From assembly GCA_910584065.1 (NCBI GenBank), contig CAJTZN010000005.1:1-64000 (forward strand): a DNA stretch of 64,000 bases, read 5' to 3'. This document shows, one piece after another, positions 26,808-35,498 of the stretch (the stretch's first letter is position 1; each line of letters starts with the position of its first letter). Origin of the DNA: an uncultured Eubacterium sp. (GTDB lineage: Bacteria; Bacillota; Clostridia; Lachnospirales; Lachnospiraceae). A program made the position numbers and the translations under genes. A model generated the notes under the pieces. That model was given only the letters and a program-made list of their open reading frames with translations, was not told the DNA's origin and made no database searches.

Positions 26808-27848
26808 ATGGAAATCATAAAAGTAAAATTTATCAATGGCATAACCTGGATCACAAACAGAAGAAATCCCTTGTTCCTTATTGCGTGCCTGCTTATACAT
26901 GCCGTATATGCGGTTGTTTTTCATATGATCGGAATCGGCTTTCTGACGGCGCTCAATATTTGCAGTTGCTGCTTTTACTTTTTTTACCTGTTTATCCTGC
27001 AGGATGCTTCGGAAAAAAGTATGCTTTCCGCTTACTTTGAAATACTCTCTTTTTCTGTTCTAAATGAGCTGGCGCTGGGGCCGGAATATGGCTTTTTCCT
27101 CTATATTTTCGGCATGTCGGCCACCATTTATTACATGCTTCCTTCCTATATGAACAAGCGGTTTTTTTACCAATCGTTCGGCATCGCCCTAGTCATGTGC
27201 CTGGAAGCGGTCGTTAAACTGGCAGGGGTTCCGTTCCCATGGATCGGGGAGATGGCAGCTGCGTATCAGCCAGCCATTTTTCTGGCGAATATCGGCATTA
27301 CCGCTTCCGTCATGCTGGCGTCCGCTTTTTTGTACTCCCAGGAAATCGAAACCGTATGGGATTCCCTGAATTACAAGATCAACCACGATACGCTGACAGG
27401 CCTTTACAACCGCCGCTATTTGGAACATAGGATCCGGCATATGGATCATCTGCAGGACGAATTTACCATTACCATGGTGGACATTGACTTTTTTAAAAAA
27501 GTCAACGACACGTACGGACACGACGCCGGCGATGAAGTCCTCGTAAAAGTGGCCGCCTGCCTGATGGAAGCCGCCACGGATGACCGGCTCGCCGTCCGCT
27601 GGGGCGGTGAGGAATTCATCCTCTTCTTTCCCAATACGAAATGCGAGCAGGCCTATACTACCGTGGAAAACCTGAGAAAACAGGTTGAAAATATGATCAT
27701 ATCGACAGAAGGCCAGGAGATTCGTGTCACGATCACCGGCGGGATCGCGGAAGGGTTTCCCGGCGGCAATTATGAGAACGTGGTCAAGAGTGCAGACGAT
27801 AACCTTTATATCGGAAAACAAAACGGGAGGAACCAGATTGTCATGTAA
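26808..27848 (+). CDS. membrane diguanylate cyclase (GGDEF)
   Basis: 346 residues. The N-terminal ~175 residues carry about five to six hydrophobic helices (first near 18-40), without a recognised ligand domain. The C-terminal GGDEF domain has the active-site loop as WGGEEFILFF and the nucleotide-binding start TLTGLYNRRYLEHR; these are catalytically competent signatures for c-di-GMP synthesis. An inhibitory RxxD site is not evident. ATG at 26808 has GGGGAG nine bases upstream. It lies 28 bp after GH13 and 42 bp before Fic, so the three may be cotranscribed. Confidence 0.92.
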   Translation: MEIIKVKFINGITWITNRRNPLFLIACLLIHAVYAVVFHMIGIGFLTALNICSCCFYFFYLFILQDASEKSMLSAYFEILSFSVLNELALGPEYGFFLYIFGMSATIYYMLPSYMNKRFFYQSFGIALVMCLEAVVKLAGVPFPWIGEMAAAYQPAIFLANIGITASVMLASAFLYSQEIETVWDSLNYKINHDTLTGLYNRRYLEHRIRHMDHLQDEFTITMVDIDFFKKVNDTYGHDAGDEVLVKVAACLMEAATDDRLAVRWGGEEFILFFPNTKCEQAYTTVENLRKQVENMIISTEGQEIRVTITGGIAEGFPGGNYENVVKSADDNLYIGKQNGRNQIVM

Positions 27849-27890
27849 TGAAATGATTATTTTGCAAAACAGGGACGTGAGGTGAAAAGA

Positions 27891-28625
27891 ATGGACGCTC
27901 AGATTCTTTGTGAGAAAAGAGACCGTTTGCTGGAAATGCGGAACCGCCTGCCAGACGGCGTGTTGGAGCGATTTGATCAAAGTTTTGAAATTGCCTATAC
28001 ACACAATTCAACTGCCATAGAGGGCAATACTTTGAGCCTGATCCAGACGAAAGCGGTTTTGGAGGACGGCCTTTCCATCGGAGGAAAAACTCTTCACGAA
28101 ATTTATGAAGTAGTCAATCACCAGAAAGCATTTCATTTCATCCAATTATGCATTTCCCAGGGAAAACCCCTGGATGAAACGATCACAAAGGATATTCACG
28201 CCCTGCTGATGGAAAATATACTGCCCGGCGGCATTTACCGCACGACGGAAGTCCGCATTTCCGGCGCGAAACACAAACCGCCCGCTCCCAGCGACATGTA
28301 TCAGCAGATCAAAAACTTTTACGCGGATCTGGCCGGACGTGCCAAACAGCACGCAGTCGAACTTGCCGCATGGACGCACGCCGAGTTTGTACGAATCCAT
28401 CCTTACGTGGACGGAAACGGCCGGACTTCCCGTCTCCTTATGAATTACCAGTTGATGGCAGACGGATTCCTTCCGGTATCCATCACGAAGGAACATCGGC
28501 TGGAATATTTTGAGGCGCTGGAGACTTATGCGTTGGAGGGGAATCTGCAGCCTTTTATTGAGATGATCGCCGCGTTAGAGGATGAGCGATTGGATGAATA
28601 TCTCGAGATGGAACATCTTAGATGA
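27891..28625 (+). CDS. Fic-family protein with built-in inhibitory motif
   Basis: 244-residue Fic domain protein, usually an AMP-transferase acting on a protein hydroxyl. The active-site loop HPYVDGNGRTSR matches HPFxDGNGRxxR. An N-terminal inhibitory helix STAIEGN (residues ~39-45) fits the SxxxE(G/N) motif of autoinhibited class II Fic proteins. Its target is unknown. ATG at 27891 has GAGGTG upstream; a GTG at 27882 in the same frame is less likely. A 31-bp repeat begins in its last codons. Confidence 0.93.
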   Translation: MDAQILCEKRDRLLEMRNRLPDGVLERFDQSFEIAYTHNSTAIEGNTLSLIQTKAVLEDGLSIGGKTLHEIYEVVNHQKAFHFIQLCISQGKPLDETITKDIHALLMENILPGGIYRTTEVRISGAKHKPPAPSDMYQQIKNFYADLAGRAKQHAVELAAWTHAEFVRIHPYVDGNGRTSRLLMNYQLMADGFLPVSITKEHRLEYFEALETYALEGNLQPFIEMIAALEDERLDEYLEMEHLR

Positions 28626-28679
28626 AACACATCTTGGGATGGAACACCTTAGATGAAACACATCTTAGGGTGGAACAAG
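28607..28679 (+). repeat. 31-bp direct repeat at the end of the Fic gene (about 2.3 copies)
   Basis: Units start at 28607, 28638 and 28669 (core GATGGAACAyCTTAGATGAA, then ACACATCTT). The first unit includes the Fic stop codon; copies downstream are non-coding. It probably arose by slippage at the gene end. Confidence 0.8.
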
Positions 28680-28707
28680 GGGAATGTTTTTGAACGAAGT
28701 CACCTTC

Positions 28708-29121
28708 TCACAAAACCATCACTATCGTCCCCGCCCCGATCAGCACACACCCGATCAGCGCTTTCACCGTAAACTGCTCATGCAGGAACACAAACGCCAG
28801 CACCAACGTAAAGACAACACTTAATTTATCGATCGGCACTACTTTTGACACCTCACCCGACTGAATCGCCCTGTAATAACAAAGCCAGGACGCCCCGGTC
28901 GCAAGTCCCGATAAGATCAGAAACAGCCAGCTTTTACCGGAAATATGCAAAACCCCGCTCTGCGTGTTGGTAAGGAACACCATCCCCCACGCCATAAAAA
29001 CGACCACGACCGTCCGGATTGCCGTCGCCAGATGCGAGTTTACCTCTTCGATGCCCACCTTTGCCAAAATAGAAGTTAATGCTGCAAAAACAGCGGACAA
29101 CAGTGCAAATATAAGCCACAT
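28708..29121 (-). CDS. single-domain EamA/DMT-family transporter
   Basis: 137-residue membrane protein with four to five helices, the half-size EamA type that works as a dimer. The first helix begins MWLIFALLSAVFAALTSILA; family-like GATWLCYY-type segment reads GASWLCYYRAIQSG, and Gly-rich helix ends are seen. ATG at 29121 has GGAGG five bases upstream. Convergent with Fic. The substrate is unknown (drug or metabolite). Confidence 0.88.
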   Translation of the reverse strand: MWLIFALLSAVFAALTSILAKVGIEEVNSHLATAIRTVVVVFMAWGMVFLTNTQSGVLHISGKSWLFLILSGLATGASWLCYYRAIQSGEVSKVVPIDKLSVVFTLVLAFVFLHEQFTVKALIGCVLIGAGTIVMVL

Positions 29122-29138
29122 ATTGCCTCCTTTTTGAT

Positions 29139-29690
29139 TCATAGCGCAAATTTCTCCTTAATCTTCGCCGCCACGTCCGCCGGTTCCATCTGCGAATTAT
29201 CAATCCGCATATAATTTTCAAACGGGACCTCTCCGTCCACACTTTCTATACGGTGCTTTCGATCGGCATCCAGCAGGGTATTTCTCGAAAATTCCAGATC
29301 CCGTTTCGAGGCCTTGTGTTTTAACCGGTTCTCTGTCACATTTCTCTCCAGACGTATCTCCTGCGGCGCAACAAGCTCCACACAGTAAATTTCCGCCCCT
29401 TTTTCCTCAAACAGCTGCGCCACATGCAGCATATAATCCCTGTCGCTCTGCATATCAAACGCCCACATAAAGGTAAAGATCAACCCCGCGTTTTCACTGG
29501 CGGCAAACTCCTCAAAAACGACCTCCCGCAGCCTCTTCACGACTTTTCCGTCATAATAGCCGAAGATCTCGATCACCGGCTCGATCGTCATATGGTTGTG
29601 GAACAAACGCAGATCCGTTATTTTCATGAGCTCCTGTCCGACCGTCATTTTACCGACCGCCGCATTTCCTATGATAAAGACAAGTTTCAC
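29139..29690 (-). CDS. small P-loop nucleotide kinase-like protein
   Basis: 183 residues. P-loop GNAAVGKMT at residues ~8-16, a likely hydrophobic Walker B-like strand GLIFTFMWAF around 70, and a LID-like Arg-rich region RLERNVTENRLKHKASKRD. It resembles shikimate/nucleoside kinase-type proteins annotated as AAA-family ATPases; the substrate cannot be assigned. It lies 3 bp after the AI-2E-family gene and 17 bp before the EamA gene, so the three form an operon. Confidence 0.75.
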   Translation of the reverse strand: MKLVFIIGNAAVGKMTVGQELMKITDLRLFHNHMTIEPVIEIFGYYDGKVVKRLREVVFEEFAASENAGLIFTFMWAFDMQSDRDYMLHVAQLFEEKGAEIYCVELVAPQEIRLERNVTENRLKHKASKRDLEFSRNTLLDADRKHRIESVDGEVPFENYMRIDNSQMEPADVAAKIKEKFAL

Positions 29691-29693
29691 CGT

Positions 29694-30914
29694 CTATTCC
29701 TCCTTCTCCAGCATGCCGCTCCGCTTATAATTACCCGTCTCTTTCGGCAGCCCCTTTTTCTCCAGGCGTTTCCTGCTCCAGTTCTTCACCGTCTTATACA
29801 GCACGGCAAAGATCGGCACGGCGCAGATCATACCAAGGATGCCAAACAGCGATCCAAACACAAGGATCGCAAACAGGATCCAGAAACTTCCCAGTCCGAT
29901 CGACTCCCCGATGATCTTCGGGCCGATGATATTTCCGTCCACCTGTAAGATCACGATCGCCAGTATGACAAAAATAACTCCTTTCACCGGACTGACCAGA
30001 AAGACGAGAAATGCGCTGGGGATCACACCGATATACTGTCCGAAAAACGGGATGATATTTGTGACGCCGATCAGTACACTGATCAGCGCCGTATACGGAA
30101 TGTTCGCGATGCTGAGCGCGATAAACGTCAGGATCGCTACAATGATCGAATCAATGATCTTTCCGCTGAAAAATTTGGCGAATGACCAGTTCACATCTTT
30201 CCCGATACTCAATACGCGGTCGGCATACCGCACTGGCAGGATTGAATACACCATGCGCTTCGCCTGCGCGCAGAACGTTTCCTTCCCCGCCATTAAATAG
30301 ATGGATATGATAATACCGATGACGAGGTTGAACAAAACACCCATGATATTCATCAGTCCGTCCGAAATCACACTGACAAGTTCCGTGCTCGTCGGAACCA
30401 GTTCATTTTGAAGCCAGCCGATCAACTGGTCATAAATGGCTTTCGCGACTTCCGTCACCTGTTTTGCCGCTTCCGGATGTTTGCCGCTCATTTCGTTCAC
30501 TTTATTTACGATATTCTGATAATACCCCGGCAGGCTGTTTGTCAGCGTGATAATGCTCTCCACCACCTCTGGCACGACTAACATCGCCAACCAGCCCAAT
30601 ACTACCAGCGCCAGTATGAGTACGACGGCGACGGACACCGCCCGGCTGATCCCCCGCACCGCCCGTTTCTTCCTCACTACTTTATGGAACAGCGGCACAA
30701 ATATATTCCGCTCGACTTTGTTGACCAACGGACTGAGCAGGTAAGCGATCGCAAGTCCGATATAAATCGGCATTAAGGCGGAATTCAGCCTGCCAAACCA
30801 CTCAAACACCGTATCAATATGGATAAAAATGAACGTACATACAAGAAGCGCTGCCAGCACACAAAAACCCGTAATTCCTGCATATATGTACTTATTGTCA
30901 AATTTTTTCTGCAT
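29694..30914 (-). CDS. AI-2E family (PerM-like) transporter
   Basis: 406-residue membrane protein with about seven to eight helices. Characteristic C-terminal segment: TNIIPFFGQYIGVIPSAFLVFL followed by DGNIIGPKIIGESIGL. The family includes AI-2 exporters and Na+/H+ antiporter-like members; the real substrate here is open. The ATG at 30914 (MQKKFDNKYIY) with AGGAAGG upstream is preferred over two ATG/frame extensions to 30974 that run into the promoter and the end of the previous gene. Confidence 0.9.
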   Translation of the reverse strand: MQKKFDNKYIYAGITGFCVLAALLVCTFIFIHIDTVFEWFGRLNSALMPIYIGLAIAYLLSPLVNKVERNIFVPLFHKVVRKKRAVRGISRAVSVAVVLILALVVLGWLAMLVVPEVVESIITLTNSLPGYYQNIVNKVNEMSGKHPEAAKQVTEVAKAIYDQLIGWLQNELVPTSTELVSVISDGLMNIMGVLFNLVIGIIISIYLMAGKETFCAQAKRMVYSILPVRYADRVLSIGKDVNWSFAKFFSGKIIDSIIVAILTFIALSIANIPYTALISVLIGVTNIIPFFGQYIGVIPSAFLVFLVSPVKGVIFVILAIVILQVDGNIIGPKIIGESIGLGSFWILFAILVFGSLFGILGMICAVPIFAVLYKTVKNWSRKRLEKKGLPKETGNYKRSGMLEKEE

Positions 30915-30945
30915 GTCCTTCCTCATTTCTTTTTCATTTTCTACT

Positions 30946-30974
30946 ATTATAAACCTTGCGGCGTATATTTTCAA
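30946..30974 (-). promoter_or_regulatory. promoter of the AI-2E transporter operon
   Basis: Minus strand TTGAAA (30974-30969), 17-bp spacer, TATAAT (30951-30946). The -35 box overlaps the stop codon of the TOPRIM-like gene. Confidence 0.75.
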
Positions 30975-31633
30975 TCATACGCTTTGCCCATTGTATGATT
31001 TTTTACCACACCATTCTCATCGTTCTCCTTCCATAACTCTTCAGAAATCAAGCCGAAACAGTATTCCACAAATTCCAACATATTTGACTGCTCAATCCCT
31101 TTCAGCTTAGCCGCAAAAAACCGGATCTGATTGACCGTATCCACACTCATCGGTTTTGTATTTATAGGAAATATCTTATTGTAATACGTTCCCTTTTTGG
31201 AATCCGGTATCTTTTCTGTCATAATGCCTGCTTTCAATAAAACCTCCTCCAAATTACGAATATTATAAATCGGAACAATATATCCTTTTAGCGGATGCCC
31301 GTCAAACAATTTCTTAGACCTGTACTGTTTCTGCATGTTTTCATCGCAATCATCTACATCCATTATAATAAACAGTTTAAAATCAATCAGTTTCTTATTT
31401 CTCTTATCATATTCCACCGAATACTCATTAGCAAAAGCTGACAACGAACAAAATTGTTTTTTGTTCAAAAACTCTCTTAAACCGTTAATTTGAATGCTGG
31501 TTTTTCCTCCCTTTCTGGAAATCGTCCTGATTGGAAGGTGAAGATTGGTATGGATATAGCGGACAAGTGCCAGTTCGGATTTTCCGTGAACGATCACTAC
31601 CCCTTTCGTGTATTTCAATGCTTCAAAAGCCAT
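30971..31633 (-). CDS. TOPRIM-like partner of an AAA ATPase (putative defence effector)
   Basis: 220 residues, AT-rich and Lys/Asn/Ile-rich compared with neighbours. Near the N-terminus GVVIVHGKSELALVRYI puts a Glu after a beta-strand, and later FKLFIIMDVDDCDE supplies a DxD motif; together they fit a TOPRIM-type fold as in RloB, DUF4435 or OLD nucleases. A later segment (IVPIYNIRNLEEVLLKAGI) also recalls RloB-like proteins. It starts 3 bp after the ATPase stop with AAGGGGG upstream. With the ATPase it resembles AbiL (AbiLi/AbiLii) or PARIS (AriA/AriB) pairs. Function is inferred from fold-like motifs and context only. Confidence 0.65.
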   Translation of the reverse strand: MAFEALKYTKGVVIVHGKSELALVRYIHTNLHLPIRTISRKGGKTSIQINGLREFLNKKQFCSLSAFANEYSVEYDKRNKKLIDFKLFIIMDVDDCDENMQKQYRSKKLFDGHPLKGYIVPIYNIRNLEEVLLKAGIMTEKIPDSKKGTYYNKIFPINTKPMSVDTVNQIRFFAAKLKGIEQSNMLEFVEYCFGLISEELWKENDENGVVKNHTMGKAYD

Positions 31634-31636
31634 CAA

Positions 31637-32977
31637 CTATTGGCCCCCTTCCACATCAGATTCCAATTCCTGAATGATCATATCATAATCAATCACATCA
31701 ACAAACGGCACCCCTCCGAATAATCCCCTCAAGTACATGTTACGCGGATTATTACTACTTTGTATCCTCGGATACTGATCCAGACATCTGACTTCCTTAT
31801 TACCCTGATAATCCACGTGGATCACATACACTGATTTTATATCAATACTCTCAAGCAAATACGTATTGTGTGTTGTAATGATCAATTGCCCAGTAATATC
31901 ATCCAACATCGACTCCAAAATGATCTTTAGCAAAAGATCATGAATACCGTCGTCAATCTCGTCATAAACAACCGTTACACCGCAGAACGCCCCCAGTAAA
32001 GCCCTGATTATTTCCAAAATCTGTTGTGTACCGGCCGATTCATGCAAAAAATCAATCGTACGGATTTTTCCACCTATCATTTTTTTAACAAAAAGCTTAT
32101 AGGTTACCTCTTGTTCCTCGTATTTTTTTTCGTAATAGACATCTTTGATATCGGCATATGTCTGTGTAAAAAATTCGCGGATAATACGCTCGGAGCAATC
32201 CAATATATACTCTCTGGAACGCTCCACCCGCCCCGTTTCCAGATTTTGCAGGATATTCACTGGTTTTTTCGCTGCAATTTCAACACCTCCTAAAGAATTT
32301 TTTTTATGATGCACAGTAATTTCCTGAAGCATATCCAAAATATCAAAAACATAAGAAAGATAATTTTCTTCCATGTACTGTTCGTTTTTTTCTTTTCTCT
32401 CTTTTCTCAATATACTGAGAAACGTATGCTTTCCCCAATATTTTGTTATCTCATCGATCATCTCCATTTCTACTTTTTTATTTCCAAATAATTTTTTTGA
32501 AAAATGATACGAGATCTTTCCGTCCTTCAAAACTATTTCAAAGATTATTCCCCGCTGTTTCCCTGTAAAATAGTATAATCTCTCATAGGTAAAACGGTCT
32601 GCAAAGTGTATCGTATAATACCCTTCGTGCCCATTGAACGAAAAACCATACTCAATACAGGCCTCATCCTCACATTCTGCCATGCGGCAGAGTTCCGCCA
32701 TATTTTGTATACTCATTCGTTCCATAAGTAATTTTATCAACTGCTCCGGCACTTTCCCAAGACTCATCATTTCCCGCAGTTCCCCTGATTCTCCCATCAT
32801 GCCAAAAGAAAGTGTACTCTTTATCAAAAAATCAATACTCTGAACAAAATTGGACTTTCCGCTGCCATTTTCCCCATAAATTGATACAAACTTCTTTGGA
32901 CCTCTTTTCCCGTTTTCAAAATTAAAATAAACTTCTTTAAATGACATAAAATTCTTAAGTTTAACATACGTGAACAT
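31637..32977 (-). CDS. AAA15-type ATP-binding protein (ABC/SMC-like), putative defence sensor
   Basis: 446 residues. Starts MFTYVKLKNFMSFK, then Walker A YGENGSGKSN; the signature-like LHESAGTQQIL, Walker B VTVVYDEIDDGIHD and H-loop IITTHN lie near the C-terminus, giving a split SMC/OLD-type ATPase with a long insert between. Such ATPases (COG1106-like) pair with TOPRIM nucleases in anti-phage systems. ATG at 32977 has GGAGGTG at ideal spacing; ATG at 32998 with GAGGGTG is the alternative. Low GC and an isolated position between housekeeping genes suggest horizontal acquisition. Confidence 0.82.
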   Translation of the reverse strand: MFTYVKLKNFMSFKEVYFNFENGKRGPKKFVSIYGENGSGKSNFVQSIDFLIKSTLSFGMMGESGELREMMSLGKVPEQLIKLLMERMSIQNMAELCRMAECEDEACIEYGFSFNGHEGYYTIHFADRFTYERLYYFTGKQRGIIFEIVLKDGKISYHFSKKLFGNKKVEMEMIDEITKYWGKHTFLSILRKERKEKNEQYMEENYLSYVFDILDMLQEITVHHKKNSLGGVEIAAKKPVNILQNLETGRVERSREYILDCSERIIREFFTQTYADIKDVYYEKKYEEQEVTYKLFVKKMIGGKIRTIDFLHESAGTQQILEIIRALLGAFCGVTVVYDEIDDGIHDLLLKIILESMLDDITGQLIITTHNTYLLESIDIKSVYVIHVDYQGNKEVRCLDQYPRIQSSNNPRNMYLRGLFGGVPFVDVIDYDMIIQELESDVEGGQ

Positions 32978-33123
32978 TTCATTCACCTCCATAGTCATAT
33001 TATCACCCTCTTTCCCATTTTTGTCAATAAACTTTTTCATTTTTGTTGTTTTTTATAACACTATTTCATATGTTTTATTATTATATGGCTAAAACATTAA
33101 AAATTATACTCAAAATTTCCTAT

Positions 33124-33152
33124 TTGACAGCCCGTCCCCCGCGCCTTATAAT
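33124..33152 (+). promoter_or_regulatory. consensus sigma-A promoter of the esterase gene
   Basis: TTGACA (33124-33129), 17-bp spacer, TATAAT (33147-33152): a perfect consensus. About 70 bp of leader follows before AAGGAG and the ATG at 33227. Confidence 0.9.
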
Positions 33153-33226
33153 TAAAATCAGAAGCGAGAGGGACACCGATCTCCGGATCCGTGCCCCATT
33201 CTCAATCAAATAAAAAGGAGAATAGC

Positions 33227-35392
33227 ATGAAAAAAAACATCATTCGTTTTACTGCCTGCCTTTTAGCAGCATCCATCGCTGTCGGAAGCGCCGGCATTTC
33301 GAGCAGCGCCGCAAAAAAGACGTCAGTAAAAGCGAAAAAAGTAACGATGCAGGTCGGAAAAAAGAAAACGATCTCCATTAAGAACAAAAAGAAAAAAGCA
33401 GTCTACACATTCAAATCAAAAAACACAAAGATTGTCAAAGTATCCAAAAAGGGCGTGATGACTGCGCGCAAAACCGGAAAAACCAAAATTTCGGTAAAAG
33501 AAAAACTAGGGAAAAAAACGAAAAACATAGGAACCGTGACGGTGACTGTAAAAGACGCATCTGTGGACAAAAAGAAACCGCAGACGACCCCGGCGCCCGG
33601 TTCGCCCACCACTCCGCCGGCTGCTCAGACCGCAGCAGCCACCACCCCGGCAGTTCCCACAGCGCCGGCACCTACGGACGTACCGGCAGCAACCACCGCT
33701 CCGCCGTCTCCGATCTATCCTGTGATCAGAGATACACCGGAAAAATTAAACCGCCGGCTGGACGGCGTGGAATACGGGGAACAGATCACGACCACCTATT
33801 ACTCCAAGACGACCGGAAAAGACCGGAACGCCATTATCATACTGCCGCCCGGTTACACTACAGAGAAGAAATATCCGGTCCTCTATCTGTTCCACGGCGG
33901 AATGGGTGACGAAAACGACTGGACGGGCGGCGGCATCCGCTACATGATCGGAAATATGATCGCGGACGGCGAAGCTGAGGAAATGATCGTCGTGCTCCCG
34001 AACTGCCGCTGCCGCGAAGATGACTCCGCCGCGAACGCGGATGGCTTCGCCGCCGGCCACGTACAATCCTTCGATAAGTTCCTCGATGATTTCCGCGACA
34101 ACCTCATGCCGTTTATGGAAGCAAACTACTCCGTTGCGACAGGGCGCGAAAACACAGCCGTCGCCGGCTTATCAATGGGCGGGCGCGTTTCGCTGAACAT
34201 CGGCATCAAACTGGCCGACCGCGTCGGCTACACTGGCGCTTTCAGCCCGGCATACGGGATTTTCCCATACTCCGCGAACGGACTTACCGAAGAGGGACTG
34301 TTTACCGAAGAGACGTTCACGCTGCCAGAAGAGTACAATTACCGCACGTTCCTGATGATCAACACCGGAAATCAGGACAATATGGTAAAAGAAGAGCCGA
34401 ACCGGTATCACCAGGCGCTGGAAAAGAATGGTGTCCACCACACGTATTTTACATTGGACGGCAGCCATGACTGGCCGGTGTGGAGAAACGGTTTCTATAA
34501 CTTCACGCGCTACCTGTTCCACACACAGGCCGAAAACACACCGTCCGCTCCAGGCGAACCGGACCCAGATGCACCAGTTGAACTGAAAGAAATCGTTTCC
34601 GACGTACCTACGACATTTGACCGTTCCCTGGACGATGTCACCTATGGGGAGGTCGAAAAGATCGAGTATTATTCCACCACGACCGGCAAGAAGAGAAAGG
34701 CAAACATCATCCTGCCCGCCGGCTACACTACCGATAAACGGTATCCTGTACTCTATCTGCTGCACGGGATCAGCGGCGACGAAAACGAGTGGCTCGACCA
34801 GGGTCGTCCGAAGTACATCATCGGTAACCTGATCGCGCAGGGACTGGCGAAAGAAATGATCGTCGTCATCCCGAACTGCCGCGCCCGCGCGAACGACCAG
34901 GCGTCGAGTGAATTTTCCCTCGAGCACTATGCAGCGTTTGATAATTTCATCAATGACCTGAAGATCAATCTGATGCCCTACATGAAAGAGAACTACTCGA
35001 TTGCGGAGGGACGCAAAAATACAGCGATCGCCGGCTTGTCAATGGGCGCGAGAGAATCGCTGAACATCGGCCTGCACATGCCGGAAACATTCGGTTACAT
35101 CGCGGCATTCAGCTGTGGATACGGCGTATTTGCCTACACCGCAAACGGCGTAACTGAGCCAGGGCTGTTTACTGAAGAGACCATGCGTCTGCCGGATGCC
35201 TACAAAGACAATACGCTGCTCATGCTGAACAACGGTACTTCCGAAGGCGGCGAAAACGCCATCGGCGGCACGTGCCACAAGGCGCTGGAAAAGAACGGGA
35301 CTCCGCATATCTTTTACGTGACAGAGGGCGGACATGACTTTAAAGTGTGGAAACACGGGTTATATAATTTCGCATTACAGATTTTTAATTAG
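33227..35392 (+). CDS. secreted protein with two tandem CE1/esterase-D-like domains
   Basis: 721 residues. Signal peptide (1-~27), a Lys-rich Ig-like (BIG2-type) domain (~30-115), a Pro/Thr/Ala linker (~120-170), then two homologous alpha/beta-hydrolase domains. Each keeps the nucleophile elbow GLSMGG/GLSMGA and a distal His motif (GSHDWPVW; GGHDFKVW), so both look active. Such domains act as feruloyl or acetyl-xylan esterases, or other carboxyl-esterases, outside the cell. The Lys-rich Ig domain probably holds it at the wall. ATG at 33227 is set by AAGGAG; an upstream in-frame ATG lacks a ribosome site. Confidence 0.9.
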   Translation: MKKNIIRFTACLLAASIAVGSAGISSSAAKKTSVKAKKVTMQVGKKKTISIKNKKKKAVYTFKSKNTKIVKVSKKGVMTARKTGKTKISVKEKLGKKTKNIGTVTVTVKDASVDKKKPQTTPAPGSPTTPPAAQTAAATTPAVPTAPAPTDVPAATTAPPSPIYPVIRDTPEKLNRRLDGVEYGEQITTTYYSKTTGKDRNAIIILPPGYTTEKKYPVLYLFHGGMGDENDWTGGGIRYMIGNMIADGEAEEMIVVLPNCRCREDDSAANADGFAAGHVQSFDKFLDDFRDNLMPFMEANYSVATGRENTAVAGLSMGGRVSLNIGIKLADRVGYTGAFSPAYGIFPYSANGLTEEGLFTEETFTLPEEYNYRTFLMINTGNQDNMVKEEPNRYHQALEKNGVHHTYFTLDGSHDWPVWRNGFYNFTRYLFHTQAENTPSAPGEPDPDAPVELKEIVSDVPTTFDRSLDDVTYGEVEKIEYYSTTTGKKRKANIILPAGYTTDKRYPVLYLLHGISGDENEWLDQGRPKYIIGNLIAQGLAKEMIVVIPNCRARANDQASSEFSLEHYAAFDNFINDLKINLMPYMKENYSIAEGRKNTAIAGLSMGARESLNIGLHMPETFGYIAAFSCGYGVFAYTANGVTEPGLFTEETMRLPDAYKDNTLLMLNNGTSEGGENAIGGTCHKALEKNGTPHIFYVTEGGHDFKVWKHGLYNFALQIFN

Positions 35393-35411
35393 TTCCATTT
35401 CCAAACGCAAA

Positions 35412-35458
35412 GAAACTGCCGGGAATCCATTCGTTTCCCGGCAGTTTCTCTTAATTTT
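35412..35458. terminator. bidirectional intrinsic terminator
   Basis: 14-bp perfect stem GAAACTGCCGGGAA (35412-35425) / TTCCCGGCAGTTTC (35435-35448), 9-nt loop, with TCTTAATTTT after it on the plus strand and a T-rich TTTCTTTGCGTTT on the minus strand. It can serve both the esterase gene and the convergent GH97 gene. Confidence 0.88.
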
Positions 35459-35498
35459 CCTTACTTTTTGCCTTCTACTTTACCTTACCATTTACTTT

